Shown: positions 41,719 through 54,753, numbered from the stretch's first letter. The stretch is DNA of 60,000 nt from Symsagittifera roscoffensis (GCF_963678635.1 NC_087065.1:5419209-5479208), one strand, 5' to 3'. Program-made: numbers and translations. Notes: generated by a model not told the origin, from the sequence alone.

Positions 41719-42110
41719 CAGGGGCGGATTTAGGGGGGGCGACCCCTGCCGGCCGCAAAGAGTCCCTCCTTTGGTACTTTTTAAGAAATCAATTTTTGGC
41801 CGACTAACCCTAAAATTTTTTAAAGGCGCCTTCGGCTCCAATATATACTAACTTTGAAGGGGGGCTCGCGCCAAAAAAACGCAATTTTTTTTATCAAATA
41901 TTTCCAAAAAGTACCCAAAAACGGCTTTTTTACTTGTTTTTTTTTAATTTGCCTGCAGCGCAGAAATTTTGGCCAAAACAGTGTCTTTTTAGTGCTTTAG
42001 GAAAGCTCAGAAAATCAATTTGGTCGACCTAAAAAAAAGGTCGTCAAAATTTCTGATAATTTTTTTGAAAATTCGCCCCCCCCCTCGAGAAAATCCTGGA
42101 TCCACCCCTG
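41719..42110. mobile_element. hAT-type MITE, copy 4 (392 bp, inverted)
   Basis: Starts CAGGGGCGGATTTAG and ends TCCTGGATCCACCCCTG. It is in the opposite orientation to the other copies. The flanks CTGAAAGG (41711-41718) and CTCAAAGG (42111-42118) differ at one base, an aged 8-bp target duplication. Confidence 0.82.
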
Positions 42111-42719
42111 CTCAAAGGTTATTGAAAAACTGATGAATTTTTTTATTTAGCTGAGTAATTTGTTGTGTTTTTTTTGTTTTTCTCGCCAGCTTTAAAAAAT
42201 TACGAATGATGTATTTTTTTAATTATAAAGCTGGGTGCTCAAATTTCTGCACTCAATCATTTTGCTCTTTGACTCATTTTCAGATTTGAATCAATGATAG
42301 ACACATTTAAAATTTTACCCTGAGGTTAGTGATCTGCGGATTTTTTTTGACAGTTCAATTTTTAAATTTTTTTCTTTTTCGTCGATAGCGGAACTCCAAC
42401 TCAGACATCAAACTTCAAATTGCAAACTAACTTCACAGCCTATTAAGATATGCATGTATTTTGATGCTTTCAAAAATCCTATGTTTTGTATCTTAAAATT
42501 GAATACCCGGCATTTATATTCTTATAAAATATTAGGAAAATCTTGCGAAAAAGAAACATCGCTGTTTCGAAAGAGAACCACCAAGTTGAAAAAAGGTTAA
42601 GAAAGTAGAAGAAAAAACTTTCAAAATAAATTTTTGTTGTGACAAAATAAATTCCAATATTGTTCCGACTTTCGAAGAAAACGGAATATTTATGCTCGGT
42701 GTCGTTTTTTTTATTCAGT
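42111..42719. other. Non-coding, no gene seen
   Basis: Short A/T-rich frames only. Confidence 0.4.
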
Positions 42720-43590
42720 CAACTTTCACCAATCGAAAAAAAGTTCTGGGGGTTTAAAAATTGCTAAATTACTCATGTCTGGACTAAATTATGCGCGCTT
42801 TGAAGAGGTTATTCATAATGCTGAGAGCGTAACGCGAATTTTTTATGCGTGGCGAATTATCCTGCACAACAAACTCGTTCCAAATGGAATTGAGGCTAGT
42901 TAACCGGTCTTGTTGTTCCGACTTTTGATACGAAACTACCGGAAGTTTTATGCTCGGGGTGGGTTTTTTTTTCTTCAGACAAATTTAGTTTTTTTAACTA
43001 GGCATTTTTGACGGAAGTTTTTAGATCGTTCAAAAGGTATTGTTGTCCTAAACTCAAAGTTGAAAATATATTTCACCTGTGATCATTTTTTGTAAAGCTA
43101 TGGATGCCTAAAGATTGCCATTTTGGCCAAATTGGGACAATTAACGCGCGATATATTTCGCGCTATTAACGCGTAAGCGGAGGTTTAATCCGTCTTAGAA
43201 ATCGTTCCAAATTGGTTGAAAGAAGCTTATTTGCCATAATTGATTTGTTACAAGGAGCGAAATCTCTTCTTTTTATACTTCATATAGCGTGTGGGGAGAT
43301 GATTTTTATAAGAACATTCAAATTTTAGAATTTTTTTTCATTTTGTTTAGTTACATTTTTTTATGTATTACTGCTCCATAAATCTTAAAAGGCAGTCGGA
43401 ACATTCAGGTTTTGCCCGGATACAAGCAGTCTTGTTAATTTTGTACGACTCAAAGTTTCACACTTTGATATTGTCCAAAATTTAAATTTATAGTTTTCAA
43501 TATTTTCTTTACTCAAAAACTATTCAATATTAATTAAGGGACAGTCGGAACATTCAGTGATTTGCCCTGATATACGAGCAGTCTTGTTTA
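42720..43590. repeat. Dispersed repeat family, longest copy
   Basis: Contains the 'gctcggggtgggttttttt' block, the 'gggacaattaacgcg' block, and two copies of the end motif: GCCCGGATACAAGCAGTCTTG (about 43414-43434) and GCCCTGATATACGAGCAGTCTTG (about 43564-43586). Each is preceded by 'gcagtcggaacattcag'. It probably holds two nested or tandem elements. Confidence 0.65.
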
Positions 43591-43929
43591 GAACAAAACT
43601 AGTTCTAATTTTGACGATACTTTGTTTGAAGTATTATCATTTTCACTTTTGACCTTCATTGGGTCTACATAATCTACGACAGCGGTTGTTTTTGAAAACT
43701 TCATATAGCTTGATCGCACATTGATTGAATATTTCATGATACATGTGACTCGGTTCGCATTCAAATCCCCTCCTGTCTTGTTTTCCTAGTTCAATTCCGA
43801 CTTTTCACCCGTCCCAGGAAATCCCCTAAACCCTGTTTAAAACTTAATTACCCAAATGATAAAGTATAGAACTCACAAAAATGAGAACTCGCATATACAA
43901 AATCAATGACGTCAACTTAACTTTCCAAT

Positions 43930-44083
43930 GATTTATATGATATTGATTCCAGTCTAAGCAAATTTTAAAGACTTGCAGCTGTATTTTGTCTGAGCCGCCA
44001 AATAAGAGATTTCCGTAGACTTCGAAAAGAAAGACACAGACCGCAACTATCGCAACGGAAATACGATAACGCAAGCTTTCTGA
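43930..44083 (-). CDS. Weak candidate exon with one membrane segment
   Basis: On the minus strand a TTCAG acceptor-like site precedes a frame containing RISVAIVAVCVFLFEVYG, a plausible single membrane span. The local base composition is richer and more codon-like than its surroundings. The frame continues to a possible donor (AAA|GTTAAG, about 43920). I do not recognise it, and it could be chance. Confidence 0.25.
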
Positions 44084-44969
44084 CTGAACCATACAAATCA
44101 ATTTAAAAAAGTTAACATGAAGTAAATTTTGAAAAGGGTTTGCGTGATTTTTTATCAGCTCTCATTTTTTCAGCTCTCATTTTGCGTCAATTTAGCGTCA
44201 ATAAGGAATTCGTACGATAGATAATTTCTCTTTAAAAATCCAAGCACCGTTTTTTGGATTTATTTTCTAAAAAATTGTTCTGTTTTTTTTTGCTTTCGCA
44301 TTTTAAGAACATAATACATTCGTTCAGTAGTTTTAAGGTAAACACTAACAATGAGCTGCTGTAAAAACACGGGTTGACGAAAACGAGCAGCCATTCGTTG
44401 CGGCATTTATGGTGCTAGAAAAACAATAGAAGAGTTTGAAAAATAGCATAAAGATAGCATGAATAGTACCATAAAATGCCGTTAAAAATTTCCATAAATA
44501 GTCCGACATATAATTGCACACTTTTCCATATTATGGGAACTTATTATAAAATCAGATCAGAGGTAGTTTTGTATTTCTTAACATTTTTTAATTCCATGCC
44601 TTTTTCTGAAAGTATTTACCAATTTTTCTCGTTGCTTTCTTGTGAAAAATGCAAAAAGTGAGACTGAAACCATTTTTTGAAAAACTACGATGCTAATTTA
44701 TGTTATTAAGTCAAAATCATCCGAGCAAAACAATCAAAACTAAGTCTGCATTAGCAAAACTAGAAGAAGCGTTTAAATTTTTCAGTACCTCAAAATTTTG
44801 TTTTATAGTTTTCGAAATTTGAATTAATTTTTATAAAAAAGGTTGTTATCGTGAAAAACAGATTTTACTAAAAAAACGATGTTTGAATGCTCAAGTTTGA
44901 GTAATTTATTCTAGCAGAAATTTTATTATGAATCTAAAAGCATACCATTAATCCAAAAAAAATCGTCAT

Positions 44970-45235
44970 AAAATTGAATCTTTGAAGATTTTATTCATAA
45001 TTGTAAAAGCGTAACGTGAACTATTTATGCGTGACAAATAATCCCGCGCAAAATCGTTCCAATCTGAATGGAGCCTTTTTAAGCTTACTTGAATTTTCAC
45101 ACTTGATCTCTGATATTGTCCAAAATTAATAGTTTTTCAATATTTACTTTTTCCACAAAATAACTGATATGGGTTAAGGGGCAGTCGGAACATTCGCGGC
45201 AGTCGGAACATTCACGGGGCAGTCTTGTTAAGAAT
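44970..45235. repeat. Dispersed repeat family, fragment
   Basis: Matches the 42790-42900 block ('gcgtaacg..gaa..tttatgcgtg') and ends with two copies of 'gcagtcggaacattc' and GCAGTCTTGTT. Confidence 0.6.
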
Positions 45236-46435
45236 TAGTTTTTTTGCAAAAAAAAATCAGAAAATAAATTTCAAAAATCATCGAAACAAATCATTTTTTT
45301 TGGCCAAAACACAACTATATAAACAAAAACTAAAGTCAACAGAACCAAAATTTTGATCACAAAAACCCAAAACAAAATCAAGAAAACTATAAAAAACAAT
45401 TAACATTTGGACAGAAAAACCTGCAATAAAATTTAAAAAATTCTCATTTTAATTCAACTTTTGTTCACAAAAAAATTAAATGAAATCTTGGAAAACGTCA
45501 AAATAAACCAAACTTTGGGCCGAACCCAAAATACTAAAATAATGAAAATTGTGCAAATGTTGTGGTTGGATTGCTATATTTTTAACAGAAAAAACTAACA
45601 AAAATTAGTGAACAATTTTTGAATCGTATAAATTGATAGTAAATAAAATCGGTTTTTCAGAGAAAAAAGTCAATAAATAAATTGATGAACTGTAGATTTC
45701 GATAAATAATTGCCATCTTAGTTTTGTCATATCAAATTGTTCAATTCATGCAAACACAAGACAAGCAGATTTTTGCGGACTCTGGTGAAAAAAAGTTCGA
45801 AGTTTTTCTGCTTTTTTAAAAAAAAATTTCCCTTTACGCATGCATTGTTAAGTTTAAAGTAGATTAAATTGCATCAAATACTCTTTTATTTTTGCAGAAA
45901 AAAGCTTGCGTCAACGTACTGACGTTTTGAATCAGTACGTTCAAAACATACGTTTTGAGCCAGTACGTACTCTGTACTGATGTTTTGAGCCAGATCACTT
46001 TCCCGCCGACTTCACTAGAATTTTTTAAAGCCCTGCTACAATAATTCTTTGCTGGTTTTTTTGCTCAAAAGGGGCCAACTCGCGAAAATTAATTTGTTCA
46101 ATCTCTTTTCTTGCTTAAACAGTTTTTAACAGCTTGCTGTTACGTAAAAAAAATCATACATGTTTTGTATCTGAATTCTCAGTTTCATTCTTTTAAAAAA
46201 ATTCTTTCCTTACGATTGATTGCAAGACAGCAATGTGCAGCTTGATCAAAAATTTCAACGGTAAGCTGCGACTTTTTTAGTTATTTGTACAACATTTTTC
46301 GTCATGCGAAAAACTTGAAATCTGGTTATCATCTCAGATAAAGTAATTATGTTCTAACTTTATATTAAATCGCCATTTTGTATTATAGTTCAAATCTAAT
46401 TCATAGAAAAGCTCTTTTTCATTGAAAAAGAAAGC
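45236..46435. other. Non-coding, no gene seen
   Basis: A short 'agtacgt'/'tgacgttttga' cluster occurs at about 45915-45985. No exon is supported. Confidence 0.4.
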
Positions 46436-46555
46436 GGTAAAATACGGCTCTTGATAAGAAAAGTTTTTTTTTTGAAAGACAATCGTAAGAAATTCATTAG
46501 ATAAGATAAATATTTTACATCGGCAAGTCATAACTATTGGAATAGAAAAAAATGG

Positions 46556-46863
46556 ATGAATTATAAAATATTTAATTTTATTCCCCGCACCCCTTCCCTT
46601 TGGTAACCTAGTAACGAATATCCCCACTTTGCAAAAGAGGCAAATAGATAATGAGATCCCATTTTTCTAAGACAATTAATTGCGACGGGAAATTCTCCAA
46701 CATTTGTGCCCTTCAGCTCTTCGTGGGCACCGCTGTTGTGCCCCTTACTAAGTGCTACATGCAATTTTTTTGGACATTTTTCTGTTCACGGATCATGGTG
46801 GACCTCGAACATCCGACCTTTCGATTGAGAGGCGGAGACGTAACCACTTCACCACCGATCGAC
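46556..46863 (-). mobile_element. tRNA-derived SINE-like unit, copy 1
   Basis: On the minus strand from 46863 the sequence has an A box (GGTGGTGAAGTGGTTACG), 'TCCGCCTCTCAATCG' and a B box (TGTTCGAGGTCC), as in many tRNA-derived SINE heads. About 230 bp of unrelated body and an A/T-rich end follow. The anticodon and T stems do not fold correctly, so it is not a tRNA gene. Confidence 0.6.
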
Positions 46864-46905
46864 AAATGTATCAAATATTTGAGTGTGTTTTGAGTTTCAT
46901 TTCAG

Positions 46906-47216
46906 CAGTGACTCCAACATTCAAGCGGCGAATCATGGACCAAAAAGTACGAAGGAACAGCGGGGCAATGTTCTTCGCCGAAATATCCAACCCCGTTCCC
47001 AACTCCTCGCTTAAAATATCCTGGTTCATAAACGGAGAAAAGGTGTCACGTGACGTGTCCAAGAGATTCGTAACCAAATTTGAACCTAAAAATGGACGAG
47101 CTATTTTGACAATAGCTGACTGTACCATACACGACGAAGGTGAAGTTAAATGCGTCGTGGACAATCAACATGACGTAGCCGAGTGTTCTTCTAGCCTAAA
47201 AGTAGCAGTTGAATAA
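46906..47216 (+). CDS. Terminal exon encoding an I-set immunoglobulin domain, copy 1
   Basis: The acceptor TTTCAG ends at 46905 and the exon runs to TAA at 47214-47216, encoding about 103 residues in phase 1. The sequence has the I-set pattern: PTF near the start, SWFINGEKV in the C strand, and DEGEVKCVVDN around the F-strand Cys, then LKV at the end. The B-strand Cys is absent, as in some intracellular muscle Ig domains of the titin/twitchin/UNC-89 group. That points to a cytoskeletal protein rather than a receptor. Upstream exons are not seen in the window, so the parent gene is unknown. The exon is duplicated almost unchanged at 51065. Confidence 0.8.
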
Positions 47217-48079
47217 TTTAGCATGAAACTCTGAGGTGGATTTAAAGTTTCAGGTTCTTTTCGGACAATAAATTTGCAGCCGACCACTGTCTTATTTTGT
47301 AAAAAAAAAATGCCAGAAAAAATGCCAAAAATCTTATTCTTTCAAAAACTTGCTGTAATTAAAAACAGAAGAAATCGTCAAAAAAATGTTTGCTTGGATG
47401 TACATCAGGTGGTAAAGAACCTTAGATCCGCCTTGTTGAGTTTACTATGACGACTAGTTATGACTAATAGTTGTTTGATGATTACTCACTTCTATGCGTT
47501 CTAATTGAATGAGTTCTGAAGATGCCAATGTTTACCACAAGCCGTGCCATGTCGCTTTATATCTCTATTTTTCTAAATATTTCCCAAAATTGCTTTTAGA
47601 TTTAGACAGCTTCAGTAACATTTGTCATTTATAAAATATGAATACTCAAAAACTAAATTCCGACGTAATCGCTGTTTCCGTAAATTGGTTTGTTTATGGC
47701 TAAAATTGATTAACAGGATGAAATTCAATTACTACAAGAATGATCGAATCAGAGTAAAAATCCGAGTAAATTTATATTCTCAATTTTTAAATAACCAAGA
47801 CATTTTGTGTAAAGTAATTACGTCGGATTTTTACCAATTTCAAAATAGGTTGTCTAGATTGCTATTGAATGTAATTGCAAGTGTTATGTCTTATTGATGT
47901 TTTAAAATACTGATCAAAATTTGAATATTAATCATTTTCAGCTTTATTTTCAATCATCAGACGCGTACGCAAAAATTACAATCGAGGTCCTGAATAATAA
48001 AAATTTTTAAAAAAATTGTACTTTTTGAAAATCTTCCTACCCGTACACAGTAAATTTTCTAAAACAGATGTGAAATAAT

Positions 48080-48840
48080 CTTTTTCAGATCTAAACTTCA
48101 GATCTGAAATAGGTTGTGAAATGTTTAAATAACGCTTCGATACTTCAAGGGTTGGTTATTTCAGATCTAATTTCAGGTCTGAAATTTTCTTTTTCTTGAT
48201 CATTTCAGACCTGAAAAAAAACTGTTTCAGATCGAATTTCAGATCTGAAATTTAGTTTTCTAGATAGATTATTTCAGATCTGAAAAATCAATGATTCGAA
48301 CTCAATTTTAGCTATTTTTGATTTATTTTTAGCTTCTGCTAGCTACTAGTAGGTACTCAGTAAAGTCTCAAATTGGAGACTGCCGAAGTATGTTTCCTCA
48401 AGCATGAGATAAACATTGGAACCGCATAATTAGCGCATGAAAATCAAAAATGTTACAGGTCTTCAAACAGTTTTTGAAAAATTTTTAACACAGTTGAACA
48501 AAAAATTTAATTCGAAAAAAAAACTGTTTGTGAAAAGATTCGGAAGTTTTTCTGACCGCTAGTTAACCTAAACATAATTATGTTTTGCAGAAACATCAAA
48601 AAATAAAAACTCCATTTTTTGCTCGAAATGCTTAAATTATAATTTAACAAAGCATTTCTCAGATCTGATTTCAGATCTGAAATTTTGTTTTTCAAGGTTA
48701 TTTCAGAACTTACATTTTCCACTTCAGATCCAAATTTCAGATCTGAAATTTGTAAATTCTTATCGAGTTTGAAACAAAAATTTCAGATCTGAGATTAAAC
48801 TTATGTAAGAATTAAAAAATTTCAGATCTTGCACCGAAAA
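48080..48840. repeat. Palindrome cluster TTTCAGATCTGAAA, copy 1
   Basis: About fourteen full or half copies of the perfect palindrome TTTCAGATCTGAAA (centred on AGATCT) in two groups, 48085-48290 and 48655-48840. Spacing is irregular, with point variants. Confidence 0.8.
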
Positions 48841-50714
48841 TCCCCTGGATATGGGAACTCAAAGGTTATTTCATGTACAAAATGACGCGTTGAACGCGAA
48901 GTATTACACGCGTTTATTGTCGCAAACGGGCTGGCCAATATGGCATTTTTCAAACTCAATAAATTCAAAAGAAATAATAAAAGATGAGCTATCTTCTTGA
49001 TTTTTATCATAGGATATCAAAACATTTCAGATAGTATCAAAATTTCAGCTCAAAGATAGCAGATGAAGAAAACAGAATCATGTTTGAAGAAAGTAAAAAC
49101 ACAAAACCACATATATTAAGGGTTGGCCAAATTAAAAATCCAAAAAAGTCTTATTAGAAAAATTACTGTTCCTAAAACAAAGTAAACTAGCGTTAAATTT
49201 TACCGTTCTGGAGTTTTTCCGTTTTCAAAAAGGATTGCCTTTAAATTTCTTATTCTAGTTGTATCTTTGAATCAAAATTTTTTCGAAATTTTCGGTCAAA
49301 CAAGAAAATAATTGTTTTCAGTTTTCTTTTTCTAATCTTCAGACACCATCTCAATGCTTTCGCAATTGAATGCTGGGAAACTTATATCATCTCATCAAAT
49401 GAGTTTGAGGAATGGAAAACTTCAAAAAGACTAAATTTAAACTGGAAGTTCAGCCAAACATTATGAAAAAACCCATAATGATAAATAACCAAATTTCTTG
49501 TGTCGGGGCAACTCCCTAACTGTTTCGGCGGCCTTGCACTGTCTATAAAACATATCTGGTTGACTCCGAAAATTGAAAAAAAAAATTTACAGAAAACAGT
49601 TTTTTTGAGATTTTCTCATGTTAATTTTGGGATTTGCGCTCAAAATATATGTAAAGTAGAAACTAATGCTTTTTGCGTCATGTGCTAAACGACCAATAGC
49701 TTGCCTCATGAAACATTTTTTGAGTCGGATTGTATTCATTAATAGCTTCGAAGGCATGCGTGTTAATTATTCCAAAGTAGCCCAATTGGAAACATTCAAT
49801 TGTCCAAAACTCTATGCAAGAGCGGAGCGGTTAGTAAATATGAGCCAAAGATGTGATCGGTTCGTAAATTCGAGTTAATTACATCATAATATCTTTTCCA
49901 TTCAAACAAAATATTTAAAAATTGTGAATCGAGCTGGAAAAAAAAAACGCACCGAGTGCAAACATTTGGTCATTTTTGCAACCTTCTTTCCAAATAGATC
50001 AAATTCAATTTCTCCCTTTATCAATAAAAGAATTACATAGATTCTGTAGAGATGTATTTTTTTGATTTTGATTGGTTAAAATCTCCAACTTAAAACTTGC
50101 TTACATTATTCCCCTATTTATCCAATTGTAACAGATGTATAGATTGGTCCCTAACATTAGAAAGCAAATAACCTAGGAGAAATTTGTGCGTCCAGCTCTA
50201 AGCTTTTTTGTTAAGATAAAAATTTTAATTTTTTCCCGAAATTATATTTAGATCAGTGTTTGACCGGCAAATTGAATCAAAAGCCTGATCAACAATTTCC
50301 TGCCCTCAGCCAATTTTTATGATCTTCATTCTCCAAAAAAAAAGATTACAAGAACAAACATTTTTATATTTTTTCATTTACTTTTCTCGAGCACTTATCA
50401 GGGCGTCCGAAGAATGCAAAATTTTCTTCAGGAAGAGAGGTTTCATAATAAAAACCAGGATCAAATTGTGATTTTACACGCTAGTTTTTCCTTTATATAA
50501 GTTTGCGTTTAAAATACTCGACTCTGATTGGCTGGAAGTTCCAAATTAGATACAACTTAACATCCTCGCATAAACTGTTTCAGCGTTAAAATATGGTCAG
50601 TGAGAGCTCTTGATAAGAAATTTTTTTCTTTCGAAAGATTATCGTAAGAAATTCATTAGATAAGATAAATATATTACTCTGGCAAGTCATAACTATTGAA
50701 AGTAAAAAAAACCG

Positions 50715-51022
50715 GATGAATTATAAAAAATGCAATTTTATTCCCCAACCCCTCCCTTTGGTAACTTAGTAACGAACATCCCCACTTTGCAAAAGAGGCA
50801 AATAGATAAAGAGATCCCATTTTTCTAAGACAATTAATTGCGACGGGAAATTCTCCAACTTTTGTTTTCTTCACCTCTTCATGGGCACCGCTGCTGTGCC
50901 CCTTACTAAGTGATACATGCAATTTTTTTTGGATATTTTTCTGTTCACGGATCATGGTGCACCTCGAACATCCGACCTTTCAATTGAGAGGCGGAGACGT
51001 AACCACTTCACCACCGATCGAC
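50715..51022 (-). mobile_element. tRNA-derived SINE-like unit, copy 2
   Basis: Same unit as 46556-46863, with roughly a dozen substitutions over 250 bp, mainly in the body ('cttttgttttcttcacctc' here for 'catttgtgcccttcagctc'). Confidence 0.6.
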
Positions 51023-51064
51023 AAATGTATCAAATATTTGAGTGTGATTTGAGTTTCATTTCAG

Positions 51065-51375
51065 CAGTGACTCCAACATTCAAGCGGCGAATCATGGACC
51101 GAAAAGTACGAAGGAACAGCGGGGCAATGTTCTTCGCCGAAATATCCAACCCCGTTCCCAACTCCTCGCTTAAAATATCCTGGTTCATAAACGGAGAAAA
51201 GGTGTCACGTGACGTGTCCAAGAGATTCGTGACCAAATTTGAACCTAAAAATGGACGAGCTATTTTGACAATAGCTGACTGTACCATACACGACGAAGGT
51301 GAAGTTAAATGCGTCGTGGACAATCAACATGACGTAGCCGAGTGTTCTTCTAGCCTAAAAGTAGCAGTTGAATAA
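51065..51375 (+). CDS. Terminal exon encoding an I-set immunoglobulin domain, copy 2
   Basis: Identical in structure to 46906-47216, with the same TTTCAG acceptor and stop. Only one amino-acid change is seen (Lys/Gln region: MDQKVRR becomes MDRKVRR) plus a silent change. Both copies keep an intact frame and acceptor, so they could serve as alternative last exons of one transcript, or copy 2 could be a promoterless duplicate. Confidence 0.78.
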
Positions 51376-52249
51376 TTTAGCATGAAATTCTGAGGTGGAT
51401 TTAAAGTTTCAGGTTCTTTTCGGACAATAAATTTGCAGCCGACCACTGTCTTATTTTGTAAAAAAAAAATGCCAGAAAAAATGCCAAAAATCTTATTCTT
51501 TCAAAAACTTGCTGTAATTAAAAACAGAAGGTAAAAACAGAAGAAATCGTCAAAAAAATGTTTGCTTGGATGTACATCAGGTGGTAAAGAACCTTAGATC
51601 CGCCTTTTTGAGTTTACTATGACGACTAGTTATGACTAATAGTTGTTTGATGATTACTCACTTCTATGCGTTCTAATTGAATGAGTTCTGAAGATGCCAA
51701 TGTTTACCACAAGCCGTGCCATGTCGCTTTATATCTCTATTTTTCTAAATATTTCCCAAAATTGCTTTTAGATTTAGACAGCTTCAGTAACATTTGTCAT
51801 TTATAAAATATGAATACTCAAAAACTAAATTCCGACGTAATCGCTGTTTCCGTAAATTGGTTTGTTTATGGCTAAAATTGATTAACAGGATGAAATTCAA
51901 TTACTACAAGAATGATCGAATCAGAGTAAAAATCCGACTAAATTTATATTCTCAATTTTTAAATAACCAAGACATTTTGTGTAAAGTAATTACGTCGGAT
52001 TTTTACCAATTTCAAAATAGGTTGTCTAGATTGCTATTGAATGTAATTGCAAGTGTTATGTCTTATTGATGTTTTAAAATACTGATCAAAATTTGAATAA
52101 TAATCATTTTCAGCTTTATTTTCAATCGTCAGACGCGTACGCAAAAATTACAATCGAGGTCCTGAATAACAAAAATTTTTAAAAAAATTGTACTTTTTGA
52201 AAATCTTCCTACCCGTACACAGTAAATTTTCTAAAACAGATGTGAAATA

Positions 52250-53010
52250 ATCTTTTTCAGATCTAAACTTCAGATCTGAAATAGGTTGTGAAATGTTTAA
52301 ATAACGCTTCGATACTTCAAGGGTTGGTTATTTCAGATCTAATTTCAGGTCTGAAATTTTCTTTTTCTTGATCATTTCAGACCTGAAAAAAAACTGTTTC
52401 AGATCGAATTTCAGATCTGAAATTTAGTTTTCTAGATAGATTATTTCAGATCTGAAAAATCAATGATTCGAACTCAATTTTAGCTATTTTTGATTTATTT
52501 TTAGCTTCTGCTAGCTACTAGTAGGTACTCAGTAAAGTCTCAAATTGGAGACTGCCGAAGTATGTTTCCTCAAGCATGAGATAAACATTGGAACCGCATA
52601 ACTAGCGCATGATAATCAAAAATGTTACAGGTCTTCTAACAGTTTTTGAAAAATTTTTAACACAGTTGAACAAAAAATTTAATTCGAAAAAAAACTGTTT
52701 GTGAAAAGATTCGGAAGTTTTTCTGACCGCTAGTTAACCTAAACATAATTATGTTTTGCAGAAACATCAAAAAATAAAAACTCCATTTTTTGCTCGAAAT
52801 GCTTAAATTATAATTTAACAAAGCATTTCTCAGATCTGATTTCAGATCTGAAATTTTGTTTTTCAAGGTTATTTCAGAACTTAAATTTTCCACTTCAGAT
52901 CCAAATTTCAGATCTGAAATTTGTAAATTCTTATCGAGTTTGAAACAAAAATTTCAGATCTGAGATTAAACTTATGTAAGAATTAAAAAATTTCAGATCT
53001 TGCACCGAAA
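52250..53010. repeat. Palindrome cluster TTTCAGATCTGAAA, copy 2
   Basis: Duplicate of 48080-48840, carried by the tandem duplication. Confidence 0.8.
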
Positions 53011-54753
53011 ATCCCCTGGATATGGGAACTCAAAGGTTATTTCATGTACAAAATGACGCGTTGAACGCGAAGTATTACACGCGTTTATTGTCGCAAACGG
53101 GCTGGCCAATATGGCATTTTTCAAACTCAATAAATTCAAAAGAAATAATAAAAGATGAGCTATCTTCTTGATTTTTATCATAGGATATCAAAACATTTCA
53201 GATAGTATCAAAATTTCAGCTCAAAGATAGCAGATGAAGAAAACAGAATCATGTTTGAAGAAAGTAAAAACACAAAACCACATATATTAAGGGTTGGCCA
53301 AATTAAAAATCCAAAAAAGTCTTATTAGAAAAATTACTGTTCCTAAAACAAAGTAAACTAGCGTTAAATTTTACCGTTCTGGAGTTTTTCCGTTTTCAAA
53401 AAGGATTGCCTTTAAATTTCTTATTCTAGTTGTATCTTTGAATCAAAATTTTTTCGAAATTTTCGGTCAAACAAGAAAATAATTGTTTTCAGTTTTCTTT
53501 TTCTAATCTTCAGACACCATCTCAATGCTTTCGCAATTGAATGCTGGGAAACTTATATCATCTCATCAAATGAGTTTGAGGAATGGAAAACTTCAAAAAG
53601 ACTAAATTTAAACTGGAAGTTCAGCCAAACATTATGAAAAAACCCATAATGATAAATAACCAAATTTCTTGTGTCGGGGCAACTCCCTAACTGTTTCGGC
53701 GGCCCTGCACTGTCTATAAAACATATCTGGTTGACTCCGAAAATTGAAAAAAAAAATTTACTGAAAACAGTTTTTTTGAGATTTTCTCATGTTAATTTTG
53801 GGATTTGCGCTCAAAATATATGTAAAGTAGAAACTAATGCTTTTTGCGTCATGTGCTAAACGACCAATAGCTTGCCTCATGAAACATTTTTTGAGTCGGA
53901 TTGTATTCATTAATAGCTTCGAAGGCATGCGTGTTAATTATTCCAAAGTAGCCCAATTGGAAACATTCAATTGTCCAAAACTCTATGCAAGAGCGGAGCG
54001 GTTAGTAAATATGAGCCAAAGATGTGATCGGTTCGTAAATTCGAGTTAATTACATCATAATATCTTTTCCATTCAAACAAAATATTTAAAAATTGTGAAT
54101 CGAGCTGGAAAAAAAAAACGCACCGAGTGCAAACATTTGGTCATTTTTGCAACCTTCTTTCCAAATAGATCAAATTCAATTTCTCCCTTTATCAATAAAA
54201 GAATTACATAGATTCTGTAGAGATGTATTTTTTTGATTTTGATTGGTTAAAATCTCCAACTTAAAACTTGCTTACATTATTCCCCTATTTATCCAATTCT
54301 AACAGATGTATAGATTGGTCCCTAACATTAGAAAGCAAATAACCTAGGAGAAATTTGTGCGTCCAGCTCTAAGCTTTTTTGTTAAGATAAAAATTTTAAT
54401 TTTTTCCCGAAATTATATTTAGATCAGTGTTTGACCGGCAAATTGAATCAAAAGCCTGATCAACAATTTCCTGCCCTCAGCCAATTTTTATGATCTTCAT
54501 TCTCCAAAAAAAAGATTACAAGAACAAACATTTTTATATTTTTTCATTTACTTTTCTCGAGCACTTATCAGGGCGTCCGAAGAATGCAAAATTTTCTTCA
54601 GGAAGAGAGGTTTCATAATAAAAACTAGGATCAAATTGTGATTTTACACGCTAGTTTTTCCTTTATATAAGTTTGCGTTTAAAATACTCGACTCTGATTG
54701 GCTGGAAGTTCCAAATTAGATACAACTTAACATCCTCGCATAAACTGTTTCAG

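Larger units (their letters stand above)
46436..50583. repeat. Tandem duplication, copy 1 (about 4.15 kb)
   Basis: Aligns with 50584-54753 throughout. Both copies end at 'cataaactgtttcag'. The body after the SINE-like unit is nearly identical, with few substitutions and a 13-bp indel near 47362, whereas the first 350 bp are visibly more diverged. Confidence 0.95.
50584..54753. repeat. Tandem duplication, copy 2 (about 4.17 kb)
   Basis: Direct, head-to-tail second copy of 46436-50583, immediately adjacent with no spacer. Confidence 0.95.
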
